Counted from the stretch's first letter, positions 51,494 through 60,375 are shown. The stretch: DNA of 64,000 bases from Streptomyces griseus (GCF_900460065.1 NZ_UAVD01000024.1:62001-126000); one strand, 5' to 3'. A program made the numbers and translations. Notes: generated by a model not told the origin, from the letters alone.

Positions 51494-52551
51494 CGCACGA
51501 CGGACGGCGGATACGGCTGCACGAGCGCTGGAGCGTGGCGCCCGTCTCCGACGACGGGCGCACGCCCGCCCTGCCGGGCACGCCGGTCCCGCCGGGCTCC
51601 CTGGTACTCGTATCCGGCAGCGGTGACGAGGGGAGCGTCCGGATCCTGCCCGCAGCGCTCGCCGCGCCGCTCGGCGAACTGGCCCGCAGGGGGGAGACGG
51701 GAGCGGACGAGGCGGACCTGCCCCCGCCCCTGGTCCGGGCGCTCGAACTCGACGGCACCCTGCGCGTGTCGCCTCGCGGGCGGCCGGCGCGACCGTGGCG
51801 GGAGCAAGCGGCCTCTGACACGTCGACGAGCGTCTCGGCCCTCGGCTGGGCGGCCCTCCTCGACCGGCTGACACCTGATCAGCTCGCCCGCCGCCTGTAC
51901 TTCTACGGGCGGCTGCCCGTGACCCCGCGCCGACTCCGGGAACTCCCCGACGCATCGTCGGTGAGCCGGTGGCTGGGACTCGGCTTCCTGAGCCTGGAGA
52001 CCGCGGGGTTCCGCCCGCTGCCCCGTACCCCCGACACCTGGGTGTGGCGCCGCTGGGCACGGGCCCGCACGCCCTCGTCGAGCAAGCTGTACGTCTGCTG
52101 CCTGCCGCGGGACCTGCCCTACGCGCTCCGGGCGTGCGAGCGCGTCCTGCGCGATCGTGCCGTCGCGGGCTTCAAGGTCGGGTTCGACCTCCCGACGGTT
52201 CTGCGACCCGACAAGTTCGTCGTCTACCTCACGGACCCGGGGCAGGCCGACGCCGTGGCCGCGGAGATCGTCGCCGGCCTGGGAGCGGTCGAGGCCCAGC
52301 CGTTGCCCTTCACCGCCACCTCGCCGGCCGGCCCCCTCGTCGCCCGTGCGGTGGATCCCGAGGACTGGGAGGGCCGCCCCGCCTGGCACGAACGGGCGAG
52401 CTGGCGTCTGAACATCTGCCGGCTGGCCGGGGAGGCCCTCTGGGCCTCCCGGGACCTGCCCGCGCGCGACCGTGTGGCCGCTGCCCTGGAGCGCCTGACC
52501 CTCGCCGGTGTCGACACCGGGACGTGGACCTGGACGGAGGCGACGGCGTGA
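51490..52551 (+). CDS. HopA1-family protein, probable lanthipeptide phospho-Ser/Thr lyase
   Basis: 353 residues. The C-terminal two thirds match the T3SS-effector HopA1 family: RRLYFYGRLPVTPRRL, SSKLYVCCLPRDLPYALRAC, AGFKVGFDLPTVLRPDKFVV with VYLTDPGQAD, LPFTATSPAGPLVARAVDPE and RASWRLNICRLAGEALW. In class V lanthipeptide clusters the HopA1-like protein is the lyase that removes phosphate from phospho-Ser/Thr to give dehydroamino acids. The N-terminal 100 residues are less conserved. It overlaps the upstream precursor by ATGA and the downstream kinase-cyclase by GTGA. Family assignment is by pattern memory, not by a search. Confidence 0.78.
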   Translation: MTHDGRRIRLHERWSVAPVSDDGRTPALPGTPVPPGSLVLVSGSGDEGSVRILPAALAAPLGELARRGETGADEADLPPPLVRALELDGTLRVSPRGRPARPWREQAASDTSTSVSALGWAALLDRLTPDQLARRLYFYGRLPVTPRRLRELPDASSVSRWLGLGFLSLETAGFRPLPRTPDTWVWRRWARARTPSSSKLYVCCLPRDLPYALRACERVLRDRAVAGFKVGFDLPTVLRPDKFVVYLTDPGQADAVAAEIVAGLGAVEAQPLPFTATSPAGPLVARAVDPEDWEGRPAWHERASWRLNICRLAGEALWASRDLPARDRVAAALERLTLAGVDTGTWTWTEATA

Positions 52552-54869
52552 GACTCGCGGAAGGACCGCTCACCCTGGCGGCGGACGTGTCGGTCGTCCC
52601 GGCCCGGGAACTCCCCGAGACGGTCCGGGACACCCTCGGCACGCTCTACGACGTCGAGGGCGCCGCCCTGGGCCGCCGGGCCAGCCGCTCGAACGCCACG
52701 TTCGTGGACAAGGACGTGCTCGACCTGCTCGGCGAGTTCCGCGAACCGACGACGGTGGTCACGGCGGTCATCAACTACGCCCGTCGCACCGGCCAGGACG
52801 CGGACCGCGTCCTGGAGGAGAGCTACCGCGCCCTCGCGCGACTGCGCGGCCTCGGGCTCCTCGCCGCTCCTCGGGAGACCGCGGCGACCGGGCCCGTCCA
52901 CCGCGTCGGCGACCCGCTGGGCCCCTGGCGCGTCATCCAGTGCCTGCAGTCGTACGAGGACGAGGACTGCGACGTCTACCTCGCCGGCGGAGAGACGGGC
53001 GGGACCGTGGTGTGCAAGGTCGCCCGGCAGGCCGACAGCGACAGGCTCCGGCGGGCCGTCCGTCATGAGGCCGCCGCCCTCCGGTACCTGCGGGCGCGCG
53101 GCGCGCCGGTCCCGGAACCCGTGGCGGTGACCCACGACGGCGACGGCCGGCCCCTGCTGGCGATGAGCCGCGTACCGGGCCGCCGGATCGACCAGCGCGC
53201 CCAGGTGCTGCGACGGACCGCCGTACCCAGGCTGGTGGAGGGCTGCTGCCGGACGCTCGACGCGCTGCGGCGGATCCACGCGACCGGAGCACTCCACGGT
53301 GACGTCCACGGCGGCAACTACCTGCTGACGGAGGACGACACCGTGGTCGCGATCGACTTCCCGTACGCGTCACTGATCAAGAGGCCCTCGCCGCGGCACG
53401 GCGTACCGCGGCTGATGGACCCGCAGTGGGCGCGGGCGAAACTGACGGGCGGACCCGGGACGCTGGGCTCGCCGGAAGCGGAGCAGTACAGCCTCGCGGC
53501 GCTCCTGTACTTTCTGCTCACCGGTGAACACCACTACGCGCCGGTGACCACCGAGGCGGATCTCCTGGCGACCTTGGCACAGGGGCGGTTGGGCCCCGAC
53601 TTCCACCGGCCCCCGGCGTCGGTCCCCAGTGGCCTGCTCCCGGTGCTGGAACGCGCGTTGCGGCCGGAACCGTCGGATCGCTGGCCCGGAGTGGCCGAGT
53701 TCTCCGACGCCTTCCGCGCGGCGGCCGCGAAGGGCCCGGGCGCACCGGCCGGTGACACGGACACGGGTCCCGCCGACGGCCGGGCGTCCTTCGCGGAGTA
53801 CCTCTCGCCGTCCGCGGTCGTCCCCGCCTCCCCTCCCGCGGGCATGGCGTTCGGAACCAGCGGCACGGCGACGGCACTGCTGCGGGCGAGCGGTCGGCAC
53901 GATGATCCCGCGCTGCTCGCGTGGGCCGACCTCTGGTCGCACCGGGCCCTCGCGGGCCTGGCGGACCGGCCCGACGGCCTCGCCCGGCACCCCGGTGCGG
54001 CCTCCGGTGCGGAGACCGCCGCTGCCGGCGGTGGCTGGCACGGCGCCCTCGGGGTGCTCGGCGCGAGGGTCGCCGTGGCGCACGCGCTCGACGACCGGCT
54101 GACGATGCGGGAGTCGGTGGAGCGGTACCTCCGGGAGCACCGCCGGTACTGCACACCCACCGCGCCCCTGGACCTGACCCACGGTCTGGCCTCCTGCCTG
54201 CTGATGGACGCGCACCTGCTGCCCGTGGTGCGGACCGAAGCGGCCGATCTGCGCGCGGCCGGAGCCTCGGCGGCGCGGTTGCTGTCGGACGCGATCGGCT
54301 CGTCCGGCGACCGGCCGGGACTGGCCCACGGGACGTACGGCCATCTGCTGGCGGTTCTGGCCTGGCGAGCGGCCTGCGGTGAGCCGCCGCAGGGCACGGC
54401 GCCCCTGGCCGAACGGCTGGGTCCGCTCGTCGGAGCTCTCCGCGGCCGTGACCCGGCCGGGGCGCTCGGGTGGCGGCCCGGATGGGAGTCGAGTTGGTGC
54501 AACGGGGCCACGGGAATCGCCCTGTTGCTCCTGACCGCGGCGGACGCCCTGGGGACACCCGCGTACGTGGAGGACGCCGAGCGCGCCCTGCACGTGGCCG
54601 TGACCGGTGAGCCACGGGGTTACGACCTGTGCTGCGGGGTCGCGGGCCGGCTCTACGCACTGCGGCGCGTGGCGGGGGCGACCGGGGAGCGCGCGTGGGA
54701 CCGGCCGGCGGAGCGCGACGCCCGGGAACTGCGCGAGGGACTGACCACCCTGGGGCGGCACGGATTGAGCAAGGGCCGGGCTGGTGCCCTCGCCGTGCTC
54801 GACGACTCTCCGGACGCGTACCCGGGACTCCCGCTCGTCGACGCCCCGCGCCACGACCCGCCTCGGTGA
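52548..54869 (+). CDS. Three-part RiPP synthetase: RRE-like domain, protein kinase and LanC-type cyclase
   Basis: 773 residues from GTG 52548. Residues about 45-106 resemble a PqqD-type recognition element (NATFVDKDVLDLLGEF, then DRVLEESYRALARLRGLGLL). The kinase (about 120-400) has K157 in VVCKVARQ, the catalytic loop LHGDVHGGNYLL with D252 and N257, and D270 in VVAIDFPYAS. The cyclase (about 430-770) has FGTSGTATALL, GGGWHGALG (H498), GLAHGTYGHLL (H594), SSWCNGATG (C651) and DLCCGVAG (C695, C696), giving a probable three-Cys zinc site. Expected chemistry: phosphorylate core Ser/Thr, lyase in trans eliminates, cyclase adds Cys thiols. It lacks the N-terminal lyase of class III/IV synthetases. 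Confidence 0.85.
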   Translation: MRLAEGPLTLAADVSVVPARELPETVRDTLGTLYDVEGAALGRRASRSNATFVDKDVLDLLGEFREPTTVVTAVINYARRTGQDADRVLEESYRALARLRGLGLLAAPRETAATGPVHRVGDPLGPWRVIQCLQSYEDEDCDVYLAGGETGGTVVCKVARQADSDRLRRAVRHEAAALRYLRARGAPVPEPVAVTHDGDGRPLLAMSRVPGRRIDQRAQVLRRTAVPRLVEGCCRTLDALRRIHATGALHGDVHGGNYLLTEDDTVVAIDFPYASLIKRPSPRHGVPRLMDPQWARAKLTGGPGTLGSPEAEQYSLAALLYFLLTGEHHYAPVTTEADLLATLAQGRLGPDFHRPPASVPSGLLPVLERALRPEPSDRWPGVAEFSDAFRAAAAKGPGAPAGDTDTGPADGRASFAEYLSPSAVVPASPPAGMAFGTSGTATALLRASGRHDDPALLAWADLWSHRALAGLADRPDGLARHPGAASGAETAAAGGGWHGALGVLGARVAVAHALDDRLTMRESVERYLREHRRYCTPTAPLDLTHGLASCLLMDAHLLPVVRTEAADLRAAGASAARLLSDAIGSSGDRPGLAHGTYGHLLAVLAWRAACGEPPQGTAPLAERLGPLVGALRGRDPAGALGWRPGWESSWCNGATGIALLLLTAADALGTPAYVEDAERALHVAVTGEPRGYDLCCGVAGRLYALRRVAGATGERAWDRPAERDARELREGLTTLGRHGLSKGRAGALAVLDDSPDAYPGLPLVDAPRHDPPR

Positions 54870-54914
54870 CCGGACGCGGGCGCCCGCCCGTCGGCGCGGG
54901 CGCGGATACGGGCA

Positions 54915-54954
54915 AGGGCGCGGAGTACGGGACCGTATCCGTACTCCGCGCCCT
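54915..54954 (+). terminator. Very strong terminator after the RiPP-like operon
   Basis: A 16-bp perfect stem: AGGGCGCGGAGTACGG (54915-54930) pairs with CCGTACTCCGCGCCCT (54939-54954) around an eight-base loop. Confidence 0.85.
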
Positions 54955-55103
54955 CGTTCGGGGAGCGACAGAGGTGTCGCCGGGTGACAGGGACCGCGGC
55001 GGCGGCGATCGGCCCGGGGGAGGGCGTCTCCTTCAGGTCAGGAGACGGTCCCCGGGTCCTTCACCACCGCACTGGCATCGCTCGACCGCCGCGGCCTCGT
55101 CGT

Positions 55104-55153
55104 CCTGCCCGTGCCGCGCGGCACCCCTCATCCGGGTGCGCGGTACGGGCAGG
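55104..55153 (-). terminator. Terminator after catalase
   Basis: Outer arms CCTGCCCGT (55104-55112) and ACGGGCAGG (55145-55153) are perfect; inner CCGCGC/GCGCGG and CCC/GGG pairing extends the stem. It lies 17 bases past the catalase stop codon. Confidence 0.7.
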
Positions 55154-55169
55154 GTCCAGGGGGAAGGGC

Positions 55170-56627
55170 TCAGTCCTCGCGCAGGGCGCGGACGGCCTTC
55201 TCGACGCGCTTGCCGTAGTCGGCGTCGGCGGCGTGGAAGTGGGCCAGGTTCTTCTCGATCACGTCGTCGCGGGTGACCTGTGAGAGGCCTCCGGCGATGT
55301 TCGCGACCAGGCGGCCCTTCTCGTCCTCCGACATGAGCCGGAAGAGTTCGCCCGCCTGGAAGAAGTCGTCGTCCTTGGCGTGGGCGGGCGCCTCGTGCGT
55401 GCCCGTCCAGCCGTGGATCGCCAGCGGGGCGGCGAGCGCGGCGTCGGTCTGCGCCGGGCCGGCGTACGAGTTGGGCTCGTAGTTCTTGTCGTGGCGCGAG
55501 CCGTTGCGGGTCGCGTGGAGGCCGTCGCGGCCGTAGTTGTCGACGACGGCGGTGCGCGGCGCGTTCACCGGCAGGTGGGTGTGGTTGACGCCCAGGCGGT
55601 AGCGGTGCGCGTCCGCGTAGGCGAACAGCCGGCCCTGGAGCATCTTGTCCGGGGAGGGGCCGATGCCGGGCACAAAGTTGTTCGGGGAGAACGCCGCCTG
55701 CTCGACCTCGGCGAAGACGTTGTCCGGGTTGCGGTCCAGGACCAGGCGGCCGACCCGCTGGAGCGGGTAGTCGCTGTGCGGCCACACCTTGGTGAGGTCG
55801 AACGGGTTGAACCGGTAGTCGGCGGCGTCGGCGGCCGGCATCACCTGGACGTGCAGCGTCCAGGAGGGGTTGACGCCGCGTTCGATGGCCTGGAGCAGGT
55901 CCGTCTGGTGCGAGTTGGCGTCCTTGCCGACGAGCTCGGCGGCCTGGTCGGCGGAGAGGGACCGCACGCCCTGGTTGGTCTTGAAGTGGTACTTGACGAA
56001 GAAGGCCTCGCCCTCGGCGTTCGTCCACTGGTAGGTGTGCGAGCCGTAGCCGTTCATGTGGCGGTACGAGGCGGGGATGCCGCGGTCGCCCATCAGCCAG
56101 GTGACCTGGTGCGTCGCCTCGGGGGCGTGCGCCCAGAAGTCCCAGACGTTGTCCGGCTCCTGCTTGCCCGTGAACGGGTCGCGCTTCTGCGAGTGGATGA
56201 AGTCGGGGAACTTGATCGGGTCCTTGATGAAGAACACCGGGGTGTTGTTCCCGACCAGGTCGTAATTGCCCTCGTCCGTGTAGAACTTGAGGGCGAAGCC
56301 GCGGGGGTCGCGGACCGCGTCCGCGCCACCGAGCGAGTCGGCGACGGTCGAGAAGCGGATGAACGTCTCGGTGCGCTTGCCCACCTCGGAGAGGAAGTCG
56401 GCGCGGGTGAAGCCCGTGACGTCGTCGGTCACCTCGAAGTAGCCGTACGCGCCGGAGCCGCGGGCGTGCACCACGCGCTCCGGGATGCGCTCACGGTTGA
56501 AGCGGGCGAGCTTCTCCAGGAGGTGCTGGTCCTGGAGAAGGATCGGTCCACCGACACCGGCGGTGGCGGAGTTCTGGTTGTCGGCGACCGGGGCGCCTGA
56601 CTCGGTCGTGAGCACACGCTTAGCCAT
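55170..56627 (-). CDS. Monofunctional haem catalase (small-subunit, clade 3)
   Basis: 485 residues from ATG 56627. Active-site H54 in [20 protein letters not shown], the distal Asn in [16 protein letters not shown] (about N127), and the proximal haem tyrosine in [15 protein letters not shown] are all present. The length fits small-subunit catalases. It destroys hydrogen peroxide in the cytoplasm. In this position, next to glyoxylate and purine genes, it may remove peroxide from urate oxidation. AAAGG lies about 16 bases upstream of the start. It is in the same direction as the reductase-isomerase pair, 212 bases downstream of them. Confidence 0.96.
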   Translation of the reverse strand: MAKRVLTTESGAPVADNQNSATAGVGGPILLQDQHLLEKLARFNRERIPERVVHARGSGAYGYFEVTDDVTGFTRADFLSEVGKRTETFIRFSTVADSLGGADAVRDPRGFALKFYTDEGNYDLVGNNTPVFFIKDPIKFPDFIHSQKRDPFTGKQEPDNVWDFWAHAPEATHQVTWLMGDRGIPASYRHMNGYGSHTYQWTNAEGEAFFVKYHFKTNQGVRSLSADQAAELVGKDANSHQTDLLQAIERGVNPSWTLHVQVMPAADAADYRFNPFDLTKVWPHSDYPLQRVGRLVLDRNPDNVFAEVEQAAFSPNNFVPGIGPSPDKMLQGRLFAYADAHRYRLGVNHTHLPVNAPRTAVVDNYGRDGLHATRNGSRHDKNYEPNSYAGPAQTDAALAAPLAIHGWTGTHEAPAHAKDDDFFQAGELFRLMSEDEKGRLVANIAGGLSQVTRDDVIEKNLAHFHAADADYGKRVEKAVRALRED

Positions 56628-56839
56628 GTGGCGGGATGACCTTTCGTACGAGCTGCTGACGGCTTGAGGAGCGTAGATTCGCCGCGGAGAGAACGTCAAC
56701 AGTTTGTTGAAAACGAAGTGTGTGGTTCCGGGCCGCGGCGGCGCCTGGGCGCGACAGGACAGGTGTCAGCGCCACCGCGGCCCGGAGATCAGGGGGCCCG
56801 CCGGGCGGGCCGGGGCGCCTCGCGGCGCCCGGGGGAGGG

Positions 56840-57733
56840 TCAGACCCGGGAGCCGGAGAGCCGCTCGACCGAGCGCAGCAGCGCCGAGTGGTCGAGGCCG
56901 CCGTCGCCCTGGGCGCGCAGCGAGGCGACCAGCTGGGCGACCACGCCGCCGACGGGCAGGGCCGCGCCGACGTTGCGGGCGGCGTCCGTGACGATGCCCA
57001 TGTCCTTGTGGTGCAGGTCGATCCGGAAGCCGGGGGCGAAGTCCCGCTTCAGGAAGTTGTCCTTCTTGCGGGTCAGCACGGTCGAGCCGGCGAGGCCCCC
57101 GTTGAGGACGTCGAGCGCGGCGGCGAGGTCGACCCCGGACTTCTCCAGGAAGACCACGGCCTCGGCGCAGGCCTGGATGTTGACCGCGACGATCAGCTGG
57201 TTGGCGGCCTTCACCGTCTGGCCGGAGCCGTGCGGGCCGCAGAGCACGATGGTCTTGCCCAGCGCCTCCAGGAGCGGCTTCGCGGTGTCGAAGTCCGCCT
57301 GCTCGCCGCCGACCATGATGGACAGGACCGCCTCGATGGCGCCGGCCTCGCCGCCGGAGACCGGCGCGTCCAGGACCCGGATGCCCTTCTCGGCCGCGTT
57401 CTCGGCGAGGTCGACCGAGGTCTGCGGGGTGATGGAGGACATGTCCACCAGCAGCGCGCCGCGCTTCGCGTTCTCCAGGATGCCGTCCGGGCCGTACGCG
57501 ATGGCCTCGACCTGCGGCGACGCGGGCACCATCGTGATGACGACGTCCGCGTCCCCGACCGCGTCCGCGATCGAGGAGGCGCCGTTGCCGCCGGCCGCGA
57601 CCAGCCGGTCGATCTTGTCCTGCTCCAGGGTGTATCCGGTGACGTCGTAACCGGCCTTGATCAGGTTCTCCGACATGGGGGAGCCCATGATGCCGAGACC
57701 GATCCAGGCGACCTTGGGGAGGTTGTTGCTCAT
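56840..57733 (-). CDS. glxR: 2-hydroxy-3-oxopropionate (tartronate semialdehyde) reductase
   Basis: 297 residues of the beta-hydroxyacid dehydrogenase family. The NAD(P)-binding motif is GLGIMGSPMSENLIKAGYDV (about 12-31), the substrate loop is DAPVSGGEAGA, and the catalytic lysine is K175 in GQTVKAANQL. It reduces the tartronate semialdehyde made by Gcl to glycerate. It starts 46 bases after the isomerase stop on the same strand, so both are read from the hyi promoter with its operator pair. Confidence 0.95.
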   Translation of the reverse strand: MSNNLPKVAWIGLGIMGSPMSENLIKAGYDVTGYTLEQDKIDRLVAAGGNGASSIADAVGDADVVITMVPASPQVEAIAYGPDGILENAKRGALLVDMSSITPQTSVDLAENAAEKGIRVLDAPVSGGEAGAIEAVLSIMVGGEQADFDTAKPLLEALGKTIVLCGPHGSGQTVKAANQLIVAVNIQACAEAVVFLEKSGVDLAAALDVLNGGLAGSTVLTRKKDNFLKRDFAPGFRIDLHHKDMGIVTDAARNVGAALPVGGVVAQLVASLRAQGDGGLDHSALLRSVERLSGSRV

Positions 57734-57779
57734 GAGGGTGCCTTCCTGAAAAACGTGCGTACGTAAGAGGGGCGGCCGG

Positions 57780-58619
57780 TCAGCCGGCCGCTCGGGCCGA
57801 CGCCGGGAGCCAGTCGAAGGACTCCGCGCTCGGCCGGTCGCCCGGCTTGTACTCCAGGCCGACCCGGCCCGTGTAACCGGCGTCCTTCAGCTCGTCGAGC
57901 AGCCGCTCCAGCGGGAGGTCGCCGGTGCCCGGCGCCCCGCGTCCCGGGTTGTCGGCGATCTGGACGTGGCCGGTCTTCGCGGCGTACGCCTTGATGACCT
58001 GGCTCAGGTCCTCGCCGTTCATCGACAGGTGGTACAGGTCCAGCAGGAACGTGGCGTTCCCGAGGCCCGTCGCCGCGTTGACCTTGTCGACGACCTCGAT
58101 CGCGGCCGGCGCGCTCACCAGCGGATAGAGCGGCGACTCCGGCTTGTTGAGGGTCTCGACGAGGAGGGTCGCCCCGATGCGGTCCGCCGCGCGGGCGGCC
58201 AGTGCCAGGTTCTCCAGGGCGAGCGCGTCCTGCACCTGCGGGTCCACGCCCTCGACACGGTTGCCGTACAGCGCGTTGAGCGCCGTGCAGCCGACCGAGG
58301 CGGCGAAGTCGGCCGCCACCTCGACGTTGGCCCGGAAGCGGTCCGACTCCGTGCCGGGCACGGAGAGCGCGCCGCGGTCGGGGCCGGGCAGCTGTCCGGC
58401 GTAGAAGTTCAGCCCCACCAGCTGGGTGCCGGCGTCGTCGAGGGCCTTCTTGAGGGCGTCGAGCTCCGCCTGCGGCGGGGTGGGGGTCTCGATCCAGGGC
58501 CACCACAGCTCGACCGCCGTGAAGCCCGCCGCGGCGGCTGCCGCGGGACGCTCCAGGAGCGGGAGTTCCGTGAAGAGGATCGAGAGGTTCACATCGAAGC
58601 GCTGGTCCGGGTATCCCAT
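57780..58619 (-). CDS. hyi: Hydroxypyruvate isomerase (TIM-barrel)
   Basis: 279 residues of the xylose-isomerase-like TIM-barrel family. Marks: RFDVNLSILFTELPLLERPA, AAGFTAVELWWPW (first glutamate of the barrel), LLVETLNKPESPLYPL and LLDLYHLSMNGEDL (metal-binding Glu and Asp), HVQIADNPGRGAPGTGDL and VGLEYKPGD (last metal Glu). It interconverts hydroxypyruvate and tartronate semialdehyde. It is first in the operon with the reductase gene and is controlled by the operators that also precede gcl. Confidence 0.95.
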   Translation of the reverse strand: MGYPDQRFDVNLSILFTELPLLERPAAAAAAGFTAVELWWPWIETPTPPQAELDALKKALDDAGTQLVGLNFYAGQLPGPDRGALSVPGTESDRFRANVEVAADFAASVGCTALNALYGNRVEGVDPQVQDALALENLALAARAADRIGATLLVETLNKPESPLYPLVSAPAAIEVVDKVNAATGLGNATFLLDLYHLSMNGEDLSQVIKAYAAKTGHVQIADNPGRGAPGTGDLPLERLLDELKDAGYTGRVGLEYKPGDRPSAESFDWLPASARAAG

Positions 58620-58636
58620 GAGGGGTTCGGCGCTCC

Positions 58637-58672
58637 TTCCGTATTGCGGAAGTTAGTTTCTGCTTAACGGAA
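58637..58672. promoter_or_regulatory. Paired 15-bp operators upstream of hyi
   Basis: TTCCGTATTGCGGAA (58637-58651) and TTCTGCTTAACGGAA (58658-58672), six bases between, centres 21 bp apart. Read from the hyi strand, the whole block aligns with the gcl block, including the ACTAA in the spacer. A minus-strand -35 TTGACA lies at 58696-58701 with CAATCT at 58672-58677. Confidence 0.75.
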
Positions 58673-58835
58673 GATTGCCCGGAGGGTGGTGGGGCTGTCA
58701 AGGGGGTGCCCGAAAATTCGCCCCGGCGGATGGCGTGCGGAATCGGTGGCGCGGGCGCCTTCGGGCACGCGAAAGCGGGGCGGGGGCCGCCCTCGGCCCC
58801 CGCCCCGCCCGGCTCTCACGCCGTACGGATCCCCG

Positions 58836-60272
58836 CTATCCGGCGGGAACCGTGTCCTCGAAACTGGTCCCCGCGCCCCGGTACGCCCCGACCATCGCGT
58901 TGACCTGTGCCGGGGTGAGCACCTGGTCCTTCACGTGCAGGACGTAGTCCACCTGCTGGTCGTAGGCGCGGGGCGTCGTGCTCGGCTGCCCCTGCAGGTC
59001 GATCAGCCACTGGTTGAAGTTGATCGACATCGGCCGCTCGGGCAGATACGCCGCCCCGTGCGTGCCGAAGTGCTGACCGTCGACGTAGTAGGTGATCCGG
59101 TGGTCGTCGATCGTCACCACCAGGTCGTGCCAGCCGGCGTAGGACGCCCGGACCTCGCTGTGCGCGTTGACCGCCTCCCACGGGTCGGGCCGGTAGGTCT
59201 CCCACGAGGTCGTGTAGAGGATGTTGGCCGGCTCGCCCCAGCCGCCGTTCGGCAGATACTCGAAGTCGTACTCCGCGTAGTCGTCCGCCATCGGCGCCTT
59301 CAGGTCGTTGATCGTGAAGAACGTCTGCACGATCCGGTCGCCGTCCGGGCCCGAGCGCGGGGCGTCGCTGAACTTCACCCGCGACGCGTACGTCCCGTTC
59401 TTGAACTTCATCGACTTGGTCAGGATCTCGGTGTGCTCCGTCGAAGCGCCCGTGCCCGCCGTCGACGTCTCCAGGTTCATCACCGAGTTCCCGCTCTGCG
59501 AGGCGAAGGTGACGTTCGCCGGGTCCCAGGTCGCGCCCGGCACGCCCGGGCCGCCCGAGTTGGACCGTACGCTCCAGCCGTTGGCGCCGATCCTCGGGTC
59601 GGTGTGCGAGCTGTAGTCGAAGTCGTCGAACAGCGTCGGCGCGTCCCCCGGCGGGTCCGTCGGGTCCGGCGGGTCGGTCGGGCCGTTGCCGCCGGGCGCC
59701 TCGCCCCACACCGTCGCGCCCGAGACGTGGGCCGTCACCTTGGACCAGTCGCCGTACGCCGTCCGGTCCGGGCCGAAGGAGTAGTCGTCGGACTGGACGA
59801 GCGAGGCCCAGGAGCTCTGGTGGAAGCGGAGTTGCATGTCCCCGGTGTCCGCGCCCGGTGCGAGCGAGCCCGCCCCGGCGGTGAAGCCGATCTCCAGGTA
59901 GCGGTCGGCGGTGGCGGTCGGGTTCGCGAGCGTCCCGAACGTACCGGTGATGTTCGCGCACCCCTTCACCGCCCAGGAACAGGCGAACCGGTAGGCGGCG
60001 GACGGCGAGTCGGCCTTGAAGTAGTAGCGCACCTTCACACCGCTCAGCGGTACGGACGCCGAGCCGGCGTTGCGGACCTTCAGCCACGGCTCGCTCTGAT
60101 CGGCGCTCGCACCGGACGCGCTCGTCCGGTACTGGACGACGATGCCGTCCGCAGCGGCGGACGCCGAGGAGGGCAGTGCGGCCAGACCGGTGGCGGCCAG
60201 GGCGACGGCGGCGGCCGAGGCGGCGGCGGTGCGCAGCCCGGAGCTTCGCGGATTCCTGCGTGCTGGGTTCAT
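58836..60272 (-). CDS. Secreted GH16 family beta-glucanase-like enzyme with an N-terminal CBM3-like module
   Basis: 478 residues from ATG 60272, with GGAGAGGAA upstream. A signal peptide is followed by a cellulose-binding CBM3-like domain (about 42-190: IVVQYRTSASGASADQSEPWLKV in part, LSGVKVRYYFKAD, DMQLRFHQSSWASL), a Pro/Thr/Asp linker (about 193-210) and a jelly-roll catalytic domain (about 211-478). The GH16 motif ExDxE is present as E334-Y-D336-F-E338 in DYAEYDFEYLP. It is likely to cut a beta-1,3/1,4 glucan or related polysaccharide. It is downstream of the hexosaminidase gene but separated by a hairpin. Confidence 0.88.
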   Translation of the reverse strand: MNPARRNPRSSGLRTAAASAAAVALAATGLAALPSSASAAADGIVVQYRTSASGASADQSEPWLKVRNAGSASVPLSGVKVRYYFKADSPSAAYRFACSWAVKGCANITGTFGTLANPTATADRYLEIGFTAGAGSLAPGADTGDMQLRFHQSSWASLVQSDDYSFGPDRTAYGDWSKVTAHVSGATVWGEAPGGNGPTDPPDPTDPPGDAPTLFDDFDYSSHTDPRIGANGWSVRSNSGGPGVPGATWDPANVTFASQSGNSVMNLETSTAGTGASTEHTEILTKSMKFKNGTYASRVKFSDAPRSGPDGDRIVQTFFTINDLKAPMADDYAEYDFEYLPNGGWGEPANILYTTSWETYRPDPWEAVNAHSEVRASYAGWHDLVVTIDDHRITYYVDGQHFGTHGAAYLPERPMSINFNQWLIDLQGQPSTTPRAYDQQVDYVLHVKDQVLTPAQVNAMVGAYRGAGTSFEDTVPAG

Positions 60273-60311
60273 GAGCCTGTTCCTCTCCGGAACGGTGGTG
60301 GGGAAGCGGCT

Positions 60312-60375
60312 AGGTCCTGTCGTCGAACCTGCCGTCGTCACCCGCGGGGCAGGCGGCGGTTCGACGACAGGGCCT
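60312..60375 (-). terminator. Long hairpin between the hexosaminidase and GH16 genes
   Basis: 18-bp arms (60312-60329 and 60358-60375), of which CCTGTCGTCGAACC and GGTTCGACGACAGG are perfect, with one wobble outside. It begins at the hexosaminidase stop codon, so that gene and GH16 are probably separate transcripts. Confidence 0.75.

Larger units (their letters stand above)
54870..55169. other. 300-base region between the peptide operon and catalase
   Basis: It holds two convergent terminators (54915-54954 and 55104-55153) and about 150 bases with no gene or repeat that I can support. Confidence 0.5.

Noticed and set aside
48001..58700. Mobile-element borders around the peptide operon
   Set aside because: No integrase, transposase, tRNA or terminal repeats; the paired 15-bp sites at both ends are regulatory operators, not att sites.
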